From the NCBI GenBank assembly GCA_002686705.1, contig NYYH01000020.1:1-22487 (forward strand): a stretch of 22,487 nt of DNA, given 5' to 3'. How positions within the stretch are numbered: the stretch's first letter is position 1; each line of letters starts with the position of its first letter. A program made the translations under genes and the position numbers. This document shows positions 1 to 7,002 of the stretch, piece after piece. Under the pieces are notes generated by a model, which saw nothing but the letters and a program-made list of their open reading frames with translations, did no database searches and was not told where the DNA came from. The DNA comes from Bacteroidota bacterium. GTDB taxonomy: Bacteria; Bacteroidota; Bacteroidia; Bacteroidales; F082.

Positions 1-231
1 CAAGCCTCGAAAAGAAAGGAAGCCGCAAGGCAGAGGTTCCAGACGGGTGCAGAGCTTGGCAGAACAGTGAAGCCGCAAGGCCAAACAGTGAAGCATGAAG
101 AAAAGCGGAGTGTCTACGGATACAAGGCAGAGTAAACAACCGTAAAAAATAAGTTGCCGCCACAGCGGAGGCTACGGCCGAAGATGAGGTGAGCCGGGGA
201 TTGATGTCAAAGTCGATTTCCGGCTTTTTTG
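1..231 (+). ncRNA. Possible structured RNA, 3' part (unidentified, truncated by window edge)
   Basis: This stretch is about 52% G+C, far above the surrounding AT-rich DNA, and is packed with short hairpins closed by stable tetraloops. GCC-GCAA-GGC (GNRA loop) occurs twice, at 22-31 and 72-81. GTGTC-TACG-GATAC (UNCG loop) is at 110-123, GGC-TACG-GCC (UNCG loop) at 170-179, and CCGC-CACA-GCGG at 157-168. Direct repeats also occur: ACAGTGAAGC at 64-73 and 85-94, and CAAGGCAGAG at 26-35 and 123-132. The stretch ends in a strong terminator at 193-230. No known RNA class is recognised: RNase P, tmRNA, 6S and group II domain V signatures were not found. Frame 1 is open from 1 to a stop at 133-135 with a Lys/Arg/Gln/Glu-rich translation, so the C-terminus of an unknown protein followed by a structured 3' UTR is an alternative. 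The hairpin pattern favours RNA. The 5' end lies outside the window. Confidence 0.4.
193..230 (+). terminator. Rho-independent terminator of the left-edge transcript
   Basis: A 12-bp stem pairs 193-204 with 213-224. It includes three G-U wobbles that are good only for RNA read from the plus strand. The loop is eight bases (205-212) and a run of six T follows directly (225-230). The wobble pairs and T-run fix the direction as rightward, so a plus-strand transcript enters from the left edge. Confidence 0.8.
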
Positions 232-244
232 TTTGAGTAGGTAC

Positions 245-277
245 TAACCTTTCAGGTCTTTTCGACCTTAAAGGTTA
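245..277 (-). terminator. Long hairpin just after the nitroreductase gene
   Basis: TAACCTTT at 245-252 pairs with AAAGGTTA at 270-277. After one C-T mismatch, AGGTC (254-258) pairs with GACCT (264-268) around a five-base loop. It starts 8 bases past the nitroreductase stop codon and lies between two converging transcripts, so it may stop or protect both. It has no T-run on either side, so it is not a canonical intrinsic terminator. It could instead be a dispersed intergenic hairpin element. Confidence 0.45.
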
Positions 278-284
278 ATGTGGA

Positions 285-830
285 TCAATACGAATTATAC
301 TTCACTATTTTATCCATACTTTTCCTTATTTTCTTCCTATGCTTGTAATCCTCAGGAGTATATCCAAGAGTTACTAATAGAGGTACATTTTTGTTTTCAG
401 GTATATTAAGCAATAATTTTATAGTTCGCTCATCAAACCATCCCAACATACACGAGCCAAGTCCTTCTTCAGCAGCTTGTAAACAGATATGCTCGGCAGC
501 AATACCAATATCCATAAGAGGATATTCTTTATTTTTAATCCGTCCACCAATTTCTGTTATTATTTTTGGTTTCTCTAAAACTATGGCAATAATCACCGGT
601 GCTTGAGGAACAAACTTATTAAAACTTTTTAATGGTCCAAAAGTACTTCTGCCCACCTTATCTTTAATTTCATCATCATCAACAACAATGAATGTCCATG
701 GTTGCGAATTACTTGCAGAAGGTGCCAAGCGTGCAGCTTCAATACATCGGTTAATTATCTCCCTGTCAACAGGTTTATTAATATATTTCCGATCGCTTTG
801 ACGTAATGATATTAGCTTATGAAAATCCAT
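285..830 (-). CDS. Nitroreductase family protein
   Basis: 181 aa, the usual size of a compact FMN-dependent nitroreductase. The N-terminal half carries the family FMN-phosphate signature around Arg-9 to Tyr-16 (RQSDRKYINKPV) and the strongly conserved APSASNSQPW block at about residues 37-46. The C-terminal half has the GLGSCMLGWF block typical of the family. These enzymes are usually cytoplasmic homodimers that pass electrons from NAD(P)H through FMN to nitroaromatics, quinones or similar acceptors; the physiological substrate here cannot be told. No signal peptide is seen. It lies 52 bases downstream of the M3 peptidase gene on the same strand and is probably the last gene of that transcription unit, with a hairpin just after its stop. 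Family assignment is secure; specific function is not. Confidence 0.9.
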   Translation of the reverse strand: MDFHKLISLRQSDRKYINKPVDREIINRCIEAARLAPSASNSQPWTFIVVDDDEIKDKVGRSTFGPLKSFNKFVPQAPVIIAIVLEKPKIITEIGGRIKNKEYPLMDIGIAAEHICLQAAEEGLGSCMLGWFDERTIKLLLNIPENKNVPLLVTLGYTPEDYKHRKKIRKSMDKIVKYNSY

Positions 831-882
831 AATTATTTTAGTGCAAAGTCAACCTGTTGTGTTGTTTAACGGTTCAAGTTTA

Positions 883-3039
883 TTAAGAGTTGTCTTTTAC
901 CAGTCCTCGTTTTTTCAATAATGGCTGTAAACTTGGCTCAGCGCCTCTGAAATTTACAAACAATGTCATAGGATCATCCGATCCTCCTTTTGAAATTACA
1001 TTATCTCTAAAACTTTGACCGAGTTCAGGGTTAAATATACCCTGCTCAACAAATGCTTCATAGGCATCTGCATCAAGTACCGCTGCCCAGATATAGACAT
1101 AATAACCTGCTGCATAACCTTCGCCACTAAAGGCGTGAGCAAAATAATTAGTCCGATATCTTGGAATTATTGCATCTATTAGACCGAGTTTCTTCATGCT
1201 TTCGTTTTCAAAAGCTTCAATATTAATCTCACTAGCATTTGCAGCAGTGTGATAATTCATATCAAGCAAACTTGCAGCAAGATATTCAGTTGTTACAAAA
1301 CCCTGATTAAACTTACCACTTAGTTGAATTTTTTCAACTAATACCTGAGGAATCAACTCCCCGGTTTTATAATGATATGCGTAAAGTTTAAGTAGTTCTG
1401 GCTCAAGTGCCCAGTTCTCCATGATCTGAGAGGGAAGTTCAACAAAATCACGTTTCACAGAAGTTCCACTGATTGTCTGATATTCAACGCTAGAAAGAAA
1501 ACCATGGAGACCATGACCAAGTTCGTGGAATAGGGTTAACACTTCATCAACACTTAATAATGAAGGTGCATCAGCAGTAGGTTTTGTGAAGTTTCCAACG
1601 TTACATATAATCGGCGTTACTTCATCATTCCCAGATCCAGATTGTTTGCGATAAGCTTCCATCCATGCCCCACCTCTTTTCGAGGACCTTGGGAAATAGT
1701 CAAGGTAGAAGATTCCGAGGTGTGTTCCATCTGCCTCAGTTACTTCATAAGCTTCAACATCTTCGTGATAAACCGGAATGTCGTTGCGCTTTATGAATTT
1801 AATTCCATAAAGACGTTCTGATAACTCGAAAGCACCTTTTTTAACTGCTTCCAATGAGAAATACGGACGAAGTTCATTTTCATCAAGATCATATTTTTCT
1901 TTACGCAACTCTTCTGTATAATACCACCAGTCCCAGCTTTTCAGTTCGCCATTAACACCTTCTCTGTTCATTAGAGCCTGTAATTCAACAGCTTCAGCTC
2001 TTGCTTTTTCGAGAGAGGGCTCCCATAATCCAAGAAGTAATTCATACACCCTGTCAGGAGTTTTGGCCATATTTTTAGAAACAGCGTATTCAGCAAAGTT
2101 GTTAAAGCCAAGAAGTTTTGCCTTTTGTTCACGAAGAACTAATATCTCATTAATTAAAGGTGTTGTATTATACTCAGTTGTTTTTCCTCTGTTCATCCAT
2201 GCTGTGTAAAGTTCGTCTCGACGATTGCGATTATCCGCATACTGAAGAAATGGAATCCAGCTAGGTTTATCAAGTGTAAAAGCCCATGCACCCTTGTGAC
2301 CTTTTGAAGTGGCAACTTCAGCAGCAGCATCTTTAACGGATTTTGGTAATCCTGAAAGTTCAGCTTCAACCTCAATTAGCATATAGAAATTATTGCTTTC
2401 TTTTAGCAGGATGTTATCAAACTCAGGATACAGAGAAGCAAGTTTTTCATTAACAACCCGAAGCTTTGCCTGATCTTCCTCGTTTAACTCTGAACCACCC
2501 CTTACAAAACCCTGATATATTTCATCAAGCAATGCTTTTTGTTCCTGATTCAAAGCCTGAGCATTTCCAATTTCCACCTCTACGTTGATGTGTTTTTGAG
2601 CATCAGCTACATGCTTAACCTTTTTAAATAAATTTGCATTAAGCAAAATATTGTCATTATGGTTGGCAAGTTTGGGAGCAATTTCTCCCGTTATCTTGGT
2701 TATTTCATCATTTGTGTTTGCCTCAGTGAGGTTGAAGAATACTCCACTCACTTTCCTCAGATCATTTCCACTCTTGTCCAAAGCAACTATTGTATTTAAA
2801 AAAGAAGGAACTTCAGTATTTGAAACAATAGCATCAATTTCTTTATTTTGATTTTCAATGGCCTTTTCAAATGCCGGAATAAAGTGCTCGTCCTTAATTA
2901 AATCAAAAGGGGGGACTTCATGCGGCGTTGTCCACTCACTAAAAAATGGGTTATCAGTCATTTCTTTTTTGGTTTCGTTGTTTATGCATGCTGTCATTAA
3001 AAAGAAGATGAAGAGCATTAATAGGGTGATTTTTTTCAT
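883..3039 (-). CDS. dcp: M3 family metallopeptidase, peptidyl-dipeptidase Dcp-like lipoprotein
   Basis: 718 aa, the length of Dcp/oligopeptidase A enzymes plus a lipoprotein signal. Residues 1-18 form a hydrophobic signal peptide ending in a lipobox (LMTAC, Cys-18), so the enzyme is likely lipid-anchored in the periplasm. The zinc site is complete: HELGH at 505-509, with the third ligand probably Glu-534 (in DFVELPSQ), the same 29-residue spacing as in E. coli Dcp. The conserved GFVTTEYLAASLLDM region and the Tyr/Gly-rich YAAGYYVYIWA segment near the C-terminus fit M3 substrate binding. Known members remove C-terminal dipeptides from oligopeptides. It sits between a secreted C69 dipeptidase and a nitroreductase on one strand, so the two peptidases may act together in peptide scavenging (inference). 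A 15-bp palindrome lies 34 bases upstream of the start. Confidence 0.93.
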   Translation of the reverse strand: MKKITLLMLFIFFLMTACINNETKKEMTDNPFFSEWTTPHEVPPFDLIKDEHFIPAFEKAIENQNKEIDAIVSNTEVPSFLNTIVALDKSGNDLRKVSGVFFNLTEANTNDEITKITGEIAPKLANHNDNILLNANLFKKVKHVADAQKHINVEVEIGNAQALNQEQKALLDEIYQGFVRGGSELNEEDQAKLRVVNEKLASLYPEFDNILLKESNNFYMLIEVEAELSGLPKSVKDAAAEVATSKGHKGAWAFTLDKPSWIPFLQYADNRNRRDELYTAWMNRGKTTEYNTTPLINEILVLREQKAKLLGFNNFAEYAVSKNMAKTPDRVYELLLGLWEPSLEKARAEAVELQALMNREGVNGELKSWDWWYYTEELRKEKYDLDENELRPYFSLEAVKKGAFELSERLYGIKFIKRNDIPVYHEDVEAYEVTEADGTHLGIFYLDYFPRSSKRGGAWMEAYRKQSGSGNDEVTPIICNVGNFTKPTADAPSLLSVDEVLTLFHELGHGLHGFLSSVEYQTISGTSVKRDFVELPSQIMENWALEPELLKLYAYHYKTGELIPQVLVEKIQLSGKFNQGFVTTEYLAASLLDMNYHTAANASEINIEAFENESMKKLGLIDAIIPRYRTNYFAHAFSGEGYAAGYYVYIWAAVLDADAYEAFVEQGIFNPELGQSFRDNVISKGGSDDPMTLFVNFRGAEPSLQPLLKKRGLVKDNS

Positions 3040-3072
3040 TGTGTTTTAAATTTTTTCAATATTGCTATGAAG

Positions 3073-3087
3073 TACTTGTTACAAGTA
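3073..3087. promoter_or_regulatory. 15-bp palindrome upstream of the M3 peptidase gene (possible operator)
   Basis: TACTTGT-T-ACAAGTA is a perfect 7+1+7 inverted repeat 34 bases ahead of the M3 peptidase ATG. A wider inverted repeat, TGTGTTTTA (3040-3048) with TAAAACACA (3086-3094), brackets the same gap. The size and symmetry suit a dimeric repressor site. It is also just downstream of the C69 dipeptidase stop, but it lacks a T-run and so is not a good terminator. No regulator is identified. Confidence 0.3.
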
Positions 3088-3131
3088 AAACACACCTAAT
3101 TAATTTATGATTTCAATTTAAGATTCAGGAA

Positions 3132-4880
3132 TTAATGTCCATCTCCTCCAGCTACTTTGAATTGATCTCCCGTTTCCTGAATTATCGAACGGTACTTATC
3201 ATCTCCGTATCCTGGTTGTGAAACTTTAGGGGCATAATAAATATAACCTTCGGGAATTTCACGAGCAGTTTTAATATTACCATCCATATATTTTACAAAC
3301 AAATACTTATAAAGATTTTTCCAGGTATTAAACACGTCAGCGCCAACGGAATTTGAATAACTTGTAAGATATGCTATAGCAGCTTCTTTATCAGATGACA
3401 TTAGAGCAACTGCTCCGGCATCAACAGCAGGGGTTAATGCGATAAAATCCGTTTCAAATTTATTTTGAACTTTTTCAATTTCAGGATGTATATAGCTATA
3501 ACGAGTATAAGCAAAGTTCTGTACCTGATTAAAAATCCAAAAACCTGATTTATTCGACCATTCCATCATCGATCCATTGCCAACAGTATAATTGAACGGC
3601 ACTTTTGTAATACTTGAATACATTGGCATATATACAGTACCTGAGGCGTCATCAACACCCCACCAAATTATACCACCAATTCCATTCGGCAGCCAGTTAC
3701 GTGATTGAGTTATAAAAGAAAAACCTGTTTGTTGTGTAGCTGTTGCGCGTTCATTACAATATCCAACATCATCAACTTTCCATGTGAGCGGACGCCAACG
3801 ATATGGATTACCAAATGGTCCTGCACCAATATCTTTAGCCATATCAAGTTCAGTATTTTCCAGATGATCGCGCATAAAACCCATCATGTCATGCACACTA
3901 ACTTTTCGGGTTGGTTTTACCCACAGTGGCATTCTGTTAGTAGCATAATGATTTGGGTTTGGAGTTCCATCAGAAAACTTATCATTGTGCTCAATAATAC
4001 CTTTTGCATAATCCCAATATTTATCCATGCCGGGAGAAACTTTATTAAACATAGTCCATACCCTTATTTCGCAAAAGCGTGCACCACCAAAATCTACAGG
4101 AGCATAAGTTTCAGAAAATGAGAAATTCCTGTCTTCACCTTGATACCAACCTTTTTTCCGAGCGAATGAAATAACATCTTCGGCATAAACGGTGGTTATG
4201 TCTTTGTTAAAAATCTGATCAATATTTTTTGAGCTAATGGAGTTTTTTCCGTTTTCAAGAGGAAAAGTTTCTATTCGTGCGTGGTTAGCATGTCCTGAAA
4301 CGTAGCCGTCAGGAATCATACGTGCAACCCAGACAGCTCCTTTTTCTCCTTCACCTTTTCCAATCAACTCAAGTATCCAAACCTCATCCTTATCCGATAT
4401 AGAGAATGATTCACCCACACTATAATATCCGTATTCTGCCATGAGACCAGTAATGATTTTTATGGCATCACGTGCTGATGTAGAGCGCTGAAGACCAATA
4501 TAAATAAGACTACCATAATCCATAATGGCACCCGGTTGATTGCCAAGTTCAGAGCGTCCACCATATGTGGTTTCACCTATTGCAACTTGATTTTCGTTCA
4601 TATTACCTACAACATTATAGGTTTGCAATGCCTGTTCAATTTTGCCGAGATATTTTCCTGTGTCCCATTCATAAACATCAAGCATGGTACCTATGGGATA
4701 TGTTGCTGCAGGCCAATGATATAACTCACCATATAGTATGTGCGAGTCGGCTGCATATGAGATCATTGTTGATCCATCAACAGATGCTCCTTTTGTAATT
4801 AGATAATTTGTGCAGGCAATTGAACTACTTGTCCACAAAAATGTTATGGCCAAAATCAGACCGGTTATTTTAATTTTCAT
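3132..4880 (-). CDS. Secreted C69 family dipeptidase
   Basis: 582 aa from the ATG at 4878-4880. A longer reading from a GTG at 4925 exists, but it would put 15 polar residues before the signal peptide and lies inside a likely promoter box, so the ATG is preferred. Residues 1-22 form a signal peptide ending SSSIA, followed directly by Cys-23 in ACTNYLITKGASVDGSTM, the hallmark of peptidase family C69. There the Cys becomes the N-terminal nucleophile after cleavage. The spacing does not fit a normal lipobox, so catalytic use of Cys-23 is more likely than lipidation. Later conserved blocks (YGGRSELG, ELIGKGEGEKGAVWVARMIPDGYVSGHANHAR read in parts) support the family. Likely role: cleavage of dipeptides outside the cytoplasm. 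It lies between ribF and the M3 peptidase gene. Confidence 0.9.
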   Translation of the reverse strand: MKIKITGLILAITFLWTSSSIACTNYLITKGASVDGSTMISYAADSHILYGELYHWPAATYPIGTMLDVYEWDTGKYLGKIEQALQTYNVVGNMNENQVAIGETTYGGRSELGNQPGAIMDYGSLIYIGLQRSTSARDAIKIITGLMAEYGYYSVGESFSISDKDEVWILELIGKGEGEKGAVWVARMIPDGYVSGHANHARIETFPLENGKNSISSKNIDQIFNKDITTVYAEDVISFARKKGWYQGEDRNFSFSETYAPVDFGGARFCEIRVWTMFNKVSPGMDKYWDYAKGIIEHNDKFSDGTPNPNHYATNRMPLWVKPTRKVSVHDMMGFMRDHLENTELDMAKDIGAGPFGNPYRWRPLTWKVDDVGYCNERATATQQTGFSFITQSRNWLPNGIGGIIWWGVDDASGTVYMPMYSSITKVPFNYTVGNGSMMEWSNKSGFWIFNQVQNFAYTRYSYIHPEIEKVQNKFETDFIALTPAVDAGAVALMSSDKEAAIAYLTSYSNSVGADVFNTWKNLYKYLFVKYMDGNIKTAREIPEGYIYYAPKVSQPGYGDDKYRSIIQETGDQFKVAGGDGH

Positions 4881-4924
4881 ATCAATTATTTTAAAATTAT
4901 TTTTTTTAATATTATAGTGGGGCA

Positions 4925-4932
4925 CAAATGTA
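4925..4932 (-). promoter_or_regulatory. Bacteroidetes -7 box for the C69 dipeptidase gene
   Basis: On the minus strand this reads TACATTTG, a full match to the Bacteroidetes -7 consensus TAnnTTTG. Transcription would start near 4918, about 38 bases before the ATG at 4880. No convincing -33 TTTG is seen 17-23 bases upstream, so the site rests on the -7 box alone. It also argues against the GTG at 4925 as the start codon. Confidence 0.4.
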
Positions 4933-4947
4933 ATAGAAATGTTTAAT

Positions 4948-5871
4948 TTATAGAATTTTAAGTGTGCTGATCTTATCCTTTGCTAATTGCACCTTTAGAG
5001 CTTCAGTGTTACGAAACTTATGTTCATCACGTATTCGGGCAACAAACGATATAGTAATTTCTTTACCATAAATATTCTTTTCAAAGTCAAAAATATTTAC
5101 TTCAATTGTTAGATCACCTTTATCGAAAGTTGGCCGAAAACCAATGTTACTCATTCCTTTATATGTGATGCCTTGGAATTGAACTCTACAAGCATATACA
5201 CCAATAGCTGCAATTAATTTGTATTCATCTCCAACTTCAATATTTGCTGTTGGAAAACCAAGATTGTGTCCAATTGATCTACCTTTAACAACCTTACCAG
5301 TTATTGAATACTCATGACCTAATAACTTATTTGCTCCAGTGATGTCACCTTGATTAAGGAAGTTTCTGATTTTAGTAGAGCTAATAGTTATCTCTCCAAT
5401 ATCTTGAGATTCAACTTTTTCAACAATAAAACCATATTGATTACCCATTGACGTGAGAAGCTCAATACTACCTTTTCTATTGTTACCGAATTGATGATCG
5501 TAACCAATTATTAATACTGCAGGATGAATATAATCAACAAGTAAATCTTTTATAAATTGTTTGGAAGAAGTAGAGGCAAATTCTTTTGTAAATTCAATAA
5601 TAATAAGGTTATCAATACCGGCTTTTGCAATGTGTTCAATTTTCTTTTTCTCGGTTTTTACAAATTTCAGATTTGCAGAATCCAAACCAAGAACAATTCT
5701 TGGATGAGGATGAAAGGTTATCACTACTGTTTCACCCTTAATCCTTTTTGCTTCAGCTTTCATTCGTTTAAAAATTTTCTGATGCCCTAAATGAACACCA
5801 TCAAAAGTGCCAATGGTAACAACGGGATTAATAACAGGTTGGAAATCCTTTATACTATTATATATTTTCAC
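4948..5871 (-). CDS. ribF: Bifunctional riboflavin kinase / FAD synthetase
   Basis: 307 aa, the normal RibF length. The N-terminal FAD synthetase (adenylyltransferase) domain has the nucleotidyltransferase motif GTFDGVHLGH at 21-30 and the ISSTKIRN motif near 162-169. The C-terminal riboflavin kinase domain has GHEYSITGKVVKGRSIGHNLGFPTAN (read in parts, 184-209) and IEVNIFDF at 255-262, with Glu-256 as the likely catalytic base. It converts riboflavin to FMN and then FAD in the cytoplasm. The start codon is GTG at 5869-5871, placed immediately after the TAG stop of asd with no gap, so the two are almost certainly translated in a coupled way from one mRNA. The adenylyltransferase and kinase motifs all appear intact. 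Confidence 0.96.
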   Translation of the reverse strand: MKIYNSIKDFQPVINPVVTIGTFDGVHLGHQKIFKRMKAEAKRIKGETVVITFHPHPRIVLGLDSANLKFVKTEKKKIEHIAKAGIDNLIIIEFTKEFASTSSKQFIKDLLVDYIHPAVLIIGYDHQFGNNRKGSIELLTSMGNQYGFIVEKVESQDIGEITISSTKIRNFLNQGDITGANKLLGHEYSITGKVVKGRSIGHNLGFPTANIEVGDEYKLIAAIGVYACRVQFQGITYKGMSNIGFRPTFDKGDLTIEVNIFDFEKNIYGKEITISFVARIRDEHKFRNTEALKVQLAKDKISTLKIL

Positions 5872-6861
5872 CTATTTCGTCAGATTGTTCGTGATTAAAT
5901 ATTGTGCTATTTGAACAGCATTGGTTGCAGCACCTTTGCGGAGGTTATCAGAAACAATCCATAAATTAATGCAGTTAGGTTGTGAAAAATCTCTACGAAG
6001 ACGCCCAACAAAAACCTCATCCTTTCCCTGAGCTAATATTGGCATTGGATACAGGTTTGCTTCCGGAAAATCAAATACAACAACTCCGGGCATGTTTCCC
6101 AAAAGTCTTTTTACTTCTTCAACTACGAAATCATTTTCAAACTCAATATTAACAGCTTCAGAATGACCAGATACTACAGGCACCCTAACAACAGTAGCAG
6201 TTACTTTTATGTTAGACTGGAGTATCTTATTGGTTTCGTTGACAAGTTTTGTTTCCTCAGTTGTATAACCATCAACATCAAAATTTCCTGCATGCGGTAT
6301 TATATTAAGATCTATTTTGTGGGGATAAGCCATGTTGGCTTCTTTACCTGCTCTTTCTTCCATCAATTGATTTACAGCTAGTACACCACTTCCAGAAACT
6401 GACTGGTATGTTGATATCACAAGCCTTTTTATATTGTATTTTTTGTGCAATGGCGATAAGGCCATAACCAACTGAATTGTTGAACAGTTTGGGTTTGCAA
6501 TAATTGAATCATCATTTTTCAGTATTACCCCATTTATTTCAGGAACAATAAGAGGTACATTGTCATTCATTCGCCAAGCTGACGAATTATCAATTATTTT
6601 GGTTCCAAGATCTGCAAAACTGGGTGCCCATTTTAGTGATGTTTCCCCTCCTGCTGAAAATATTGCAATATCAGGTTTTTTGGCAATAGCATTCTCAATG
6701 GATATTACCTCATATTCTTCACTTGAGAAAATAACCTTTTTTCCCACAGAATTTGACGAAGCAACTGGCAAGAATTCTGTTACTGGAACATTTCTTTCTT
6801 CCAGTACTTGTAGAATTTCCTTCCCTACCAATCCTGTGGCACCAACAACTGCAATTTTCAT
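5872..6861 (-). CDS. asd: Aspartate-semialdehyde dehydrogenase
   Basis: 329 aa, the usual length. The N-terminal NADP-binding Rossmann motif is VVGATGLVGKEIL (about 5-17). The catalytic cysteine is Cys-126 in NPNCSTIQLV. The substrate-binding C-terminal half has PHAGNFDVDGYTTEETKLVNET and RVPVVSGHSEAVN, whose His is the expected general base. The enzyme reduces L-aspartyl phosphate to L-aspartate semialdehyde, feeding lysine/diaminopimelate, threonine and methionine synthesis. It is first in a minus-strand unit, directly abutting ribF. A TTTG-N18-TAATTTTG promoter lies about 100 bases upstream, in the 141-base gap shared with the divergent gene at 7003. Confidence 0.96.
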   Translation of the reverse strand: MKIAVVGATGLVGKEILQVLEERNVPVTEFLPVASSNSVGKKVIFSSEEYEVISIENAIAKKPDIAIFSAGGETSLKWAPSFADLGTKIIDNSSAWRMNDNVPLIVPEINGVILKNDDSIIANPNCSTIQLVMALSPLHKKYNIKRLVISTYQSVSGSGVLAVNQLMEERAGKEANMAYPHKIDLNIIPHAGNFDVDGYTTEETKLVNETNKILQSNIKVTATVVRVPVVSGHSEAVNIEFENDFVVEEVKRLLGNMPGVVVFDFPEANLYPMPILAQGKDEVFVGRLRRDFSQPNCINLWIVSDNLRKGAATNAVQIAQYLITNNLTK

Positions 6862-6963
6862 TTGCTAAGCATTTTAATTATGAGAAAAAAGTGATTTATT
6901 AAATGTTTTAAACTCTATTTTATATTTTATTAAGATTATAATTAAAACAATTTCGTAATTTTA

Positions 6964-6993
6964 CAAAATTATTAACCCTCTCCAACCTGCAAA
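6964..6993 (-). promoter_or_regulatory. Bacteroidetes-type promoter for asd-ribF
   Basis: Read on the minus strand: TTTG at 6993-6990, an 18-base spacer, then TAATTTTG at 6971-6964, which fits the TAnnTTTG -7 consensus. The spacer is one or two bases shorter than the usual 19-21. Transcription would begin near 6957, giving a leader of about 95 bases before asd. Confidence 0.5.
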
Positions 6994-7002
6994 AGTACTA
7001 AA

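Noticed and set aside
19..36. Resemblance to the conserved SRP RNA core (AGGAAGC...CAAGGCAGA).
   Set aside because: The SRP GGAA tetraloop and matching 5' strand are not present, and the structured region runs on for about 200 bases past where a small SRP RNA would end.
1..135. Open frame 1 as the end of a protein gene.
   Set aside because: No recognisable family or domain, odd Lys/Arg/Gln composition, and dense RNA hairpins. It is kept only as an alternative in the RNA entry.
192..226. Possible group II intron domain V.
   Set aside because: It has a continuous 12-bp stem with an 8-base loop and a T-run. Domain V needs a GNRA-type tetraloop, a two-base bulge and about 34 bases without a T-run.
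3705..4121. 138-residue plus-strand frame inside the C69 dipeptidase gene.
   Set aside because: Antisense shadow; the translation is Cys/Ile-rich with no domain, and the opposite strand has a well-supported gene.
4881..4925. N-terminal extension of the C69 dipeptidase from GTG at 4925.
   Set aside because: It adds polar residues before a clear signal peptide and overlaps a -7 promoter box.
6956..6963. TAATTTTA as -7 box for the secreted protein at 7003.
   Set aside because: The final G is missing and no TTTG lies 19-21 bases upstream.
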